A DNA stretch of 16,320 nucleotides from Caldilineaceae bacterium (GTDB lineage Bacteria > Chloroflexota > Anaerolineae > Caldilineales > Caldilineaceae): assembly GCA_014879855.1 (NCBI GenBank), contig JACSRH010000128.1, forward strand, positions 1-16,320, in the 5' to 3' direction. How positions within the stretch are numbered: position 1 is the stretch's first letter; every line of letters begins with the position of its first letter. The notes beneath the pieces were generated by a model. The model saw nothing but the letters and a program-made list of their open reading frames with translations, made no database searches and was not told where the DNA came from. Of this stretch, positions 15,078 through 16,320 are shown in pieces. Both the position numbers and the translations under genes were made by a program.

Positions 15078-15994
15078 GTGAATTTATGCATCCTGAAACG
15101 CCAATAAGGAATTTGCCGCCCGAAAATTGGGAACACTATCCGCTTTACAAAGACGTGCGCGAGGCTGTTGCAAGCCTGCCCATCTATTTTCGCACCGAGA
15201 CTCATATTTCCGGTGTTATGGCGACAGATTTGCACACACTGAATACTGTGCTTGGCGCCAGCATTGAGGACCAAGTCGTCCGCACGCTAAACCTGCTTAG
15301 AAATGCTTGGGATCAAGCTGGTAAGTATTCCTTGTTCAGCTTTGTCCGGCAGGCACAAACCTTTCCCGATGTGCTCTTGCGCCGGGCGTCTACCAACGAG
15401 GTTTTGCTAGGCATTGAACTAAAAGGTTGGTACCTGCTTGCCAAAGAACGTGAGCCAAGTCTTCGCTTTCAGGCAACCGCCGACGCCTGTGCCGTCCAAG
15501 ATATGATCGTGGTGGTGCCTTGGGCGCTGAGCAATGTTATCAGTGGTTCTCCTCTCCTGTTTGAACCGTTCATCGAATCCGCGAATTATGCTGCTCATTT
15601 TCGAAATTATCACTGGCAGTATGTGCGACAGACAAAGAATGCTACAGGAATTGATATTCCACGCAACATTCGCCCATACCCATCTAAGTCTGACCAAATC
15701 CATGACAAACCTGAGGCGGACGGGGGCGGCAATTTCGGACGGTTGGCTCGCACGGGAATTATGGATGAGTATATGCAGAAGCTCGAAGACGTGGAGCTAT
15801 GCGGCATTAAAACGACTTACTGGCGTGAATTTCTCAAAGCTTTTCAGGAAAGTACAACAGATATTGAAGCTCACGGTGCGCTCGACCGCCTGCGCAAGAA
15901 AGTTCAGGCATCCGCTGATCTACCCTCACCAAGAGCACACTCAACGCTCTTGATACTTGCGGAATTGGAACGCCTGCTCGACTTGTCAGAATAA
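15074..15994 (+). CDS. probable type II restriction endonuclease (PD-(D/E)xK)
   Basis: A 306-residue protein with no family I can name. A PD-(D/E)xK nuclease core is suggested by FPDV (D99), then GIELKGW (E115, K117) in the expected strand context, with a possible extra acidic residue at E65. The ATG overlaps the methyltransferase stop by four bases, so the two are co-translated; this pairing is the main support for a restriction role. An in-frame ATG at 15086 would shorten it by four residues. Its GC content matches the methyltransferase and is lower than the neighbours. The C-terminal third, rich in charged helices, may recognise DNA. It converges on the metallo-beta-lactamase gene with an 18-base gap. 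An accessory protein of the methyltransferase is the alternative. Confidence 0.65.
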   Translation: MSEFMHPETPIRNLPPENWEHYPLYKDVREAVASLPIYFRTETHISGVMATDLHTLNTVLGASIEDQVVRTLNLLRNAWDQAGKYSLFSFVRQAQTFPDVLLRRASTNEVLLGIELKGWYLLAKEREPSLRFQATADACAVQDMIVVVPWALSNVISGSPLLFEPFIESANYAAHFRNYHWQYVRQTKNATGIDIPRNIRPYPSKSDQIHDKPEADGGGNFGRLARTGIMDEYMQKLEDVELCGIKTTYWREFLKAFQESTTDIEAHGALDRLRKKVQASADLPSPRAHSTLLILAELERLLDLSE

Positions 15995-16012
15995 AGTTCA
16001 AAAAGCGAACGT

Positions 16013-16320
16013 TTAGTCTGGTGATTCTAGAATTCGCACATAACGTTTCGCCGAGCGCGCCACTGCCACATCCGCCTCGCCATCCACAACTTTTTCCCAC
16101 CACCCCGCATAAAGTCGCTCGAAGCGATAGGGCTTGACCGCTCCGGCAATGCGCCGCACCGCCGCCGCCGGCAGCGGCAGCAAGTTTGGATAGCTGTACA
16201 TGAAGCTCACAAAGCGCCGATCCTGCGCCACCGTGATCGTGTCGCCGGTGAGTAGCACGCCGCGCCCCTCGGCGCCGTCGGCCCAGTGCAGCACCGTCGA
16301 GCCGGGAAAGTGGCCGCCGC
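16013..16320 (-). CDS. metallo-beta-lactamase-fold hydrolase, C-terminal part (5' end outside window)
   Basis: The visible 102 codons are the C-terminal part of an MBL-fold protein; the reading frame runs through the right edge. GGHFPGS near the edge supplies the third-motif metal-binding histidine. GVLLTGDT, about 15 residues later, supplies the bridging aspartate. The HxHxDH motif would lie beyond the window. MBL-fold enzymes of this kind hydrolyse thioesters, lactones or other esters; the substrate is unknown. GC content returns to the high level of the main chromosome here. The internal GTG at 16294 is not the true start, because conserved motif residues precede it. Confidence 0.8.
   Translation of the reverse strand, partial: GGHFPGSTVLHWADGAEGRGVLLTGDTITVAQDRRFVSFMYSYPNLLPLPAAAVRRIAGAVKPYRFERLYAGWWEKVVDGEADVAVARSAKRYVRILESPD

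Noticed and set aside
15995..16012. GTTC-GAAC inverted repeat in the convergent gap as a bidirectional terminator
   Set aside because: The stem is only 4 bp with a 7-base loop and there is no T-run.

Overview
The window is GC-rich bacterial chromosome with densely packed genes, several canonical sigma70-type promoters (TTGACG/TTGACA, 17 bp, TAnnnT) and no integrases, transposases, CRISPR arrays or rRNA. The gene set and protein style (many PD40 propeller, zinc-ribbon and FGE-sulfatase membrane proteins, a CrtL-type lycopene cyclase, a small 'virulence factor' family protein) suggest a Chloroflexota genome of the Anaerolineae/Caldilineae kind. This placement is inference from protein style; no marker gene here proves it.

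Left part (1-2990). A tRNA-Glu gene on the minus strand runs off the left edge and has a clear promoter. Divergent from it is a nitrilase-superfamily protein whose catalytic cysteine is replaced by glycine; a 33-nt near-perfect palindrome sits just upstream of it. A PD40 beta-propeller lipoprotein converges on this gene.

Middle part (2988-9240). A minus-strand operon reads CysQ-like phosphatase, adenylosuccinate lyase (purB), then an RlmM-like rRNA 2'-O-methyltransferase. The purB/methyltransferase junction is a 4-base ATGA overlap and the phosphatase/purB junction is equally tight; a promoter lies before the phosphatase gene. Upstream is a divergent pair of single-pass membrane proteins, one with an exported FGE-sulfatase domain (apparently a leaderless mRNA) and one with three RanBP2-type zinc ribbons.

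Right-middle part (9270-13973). A metal-resistance operon encodes a CzrA/SmtB-type ArsR repressor with a complete Asp-His-His-His site and a P1B-4-type cation ATPase (SPC and HEGST motifs). Its promoter overlaps a palindromic operator at the transcription start. Back to back with it is the promoter of a lycopene beta-cyclase gene. A small conserved protein with its own promoter follows.

Right end (14010-16320). A compact two-gene module of clearly lower GC encodes an amino-type DNA methyltransferase with an unusual DGPYG catalytic motif and, overlapping by 4 bases, a PD-(D/E)xK protein. This looks like a horizontally acquired type II restriction-modification system. A metallo-beta-lactamase-fold gene converges on it and runs off the right edge. 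There is no gene-free stretch longer than 300 bases.
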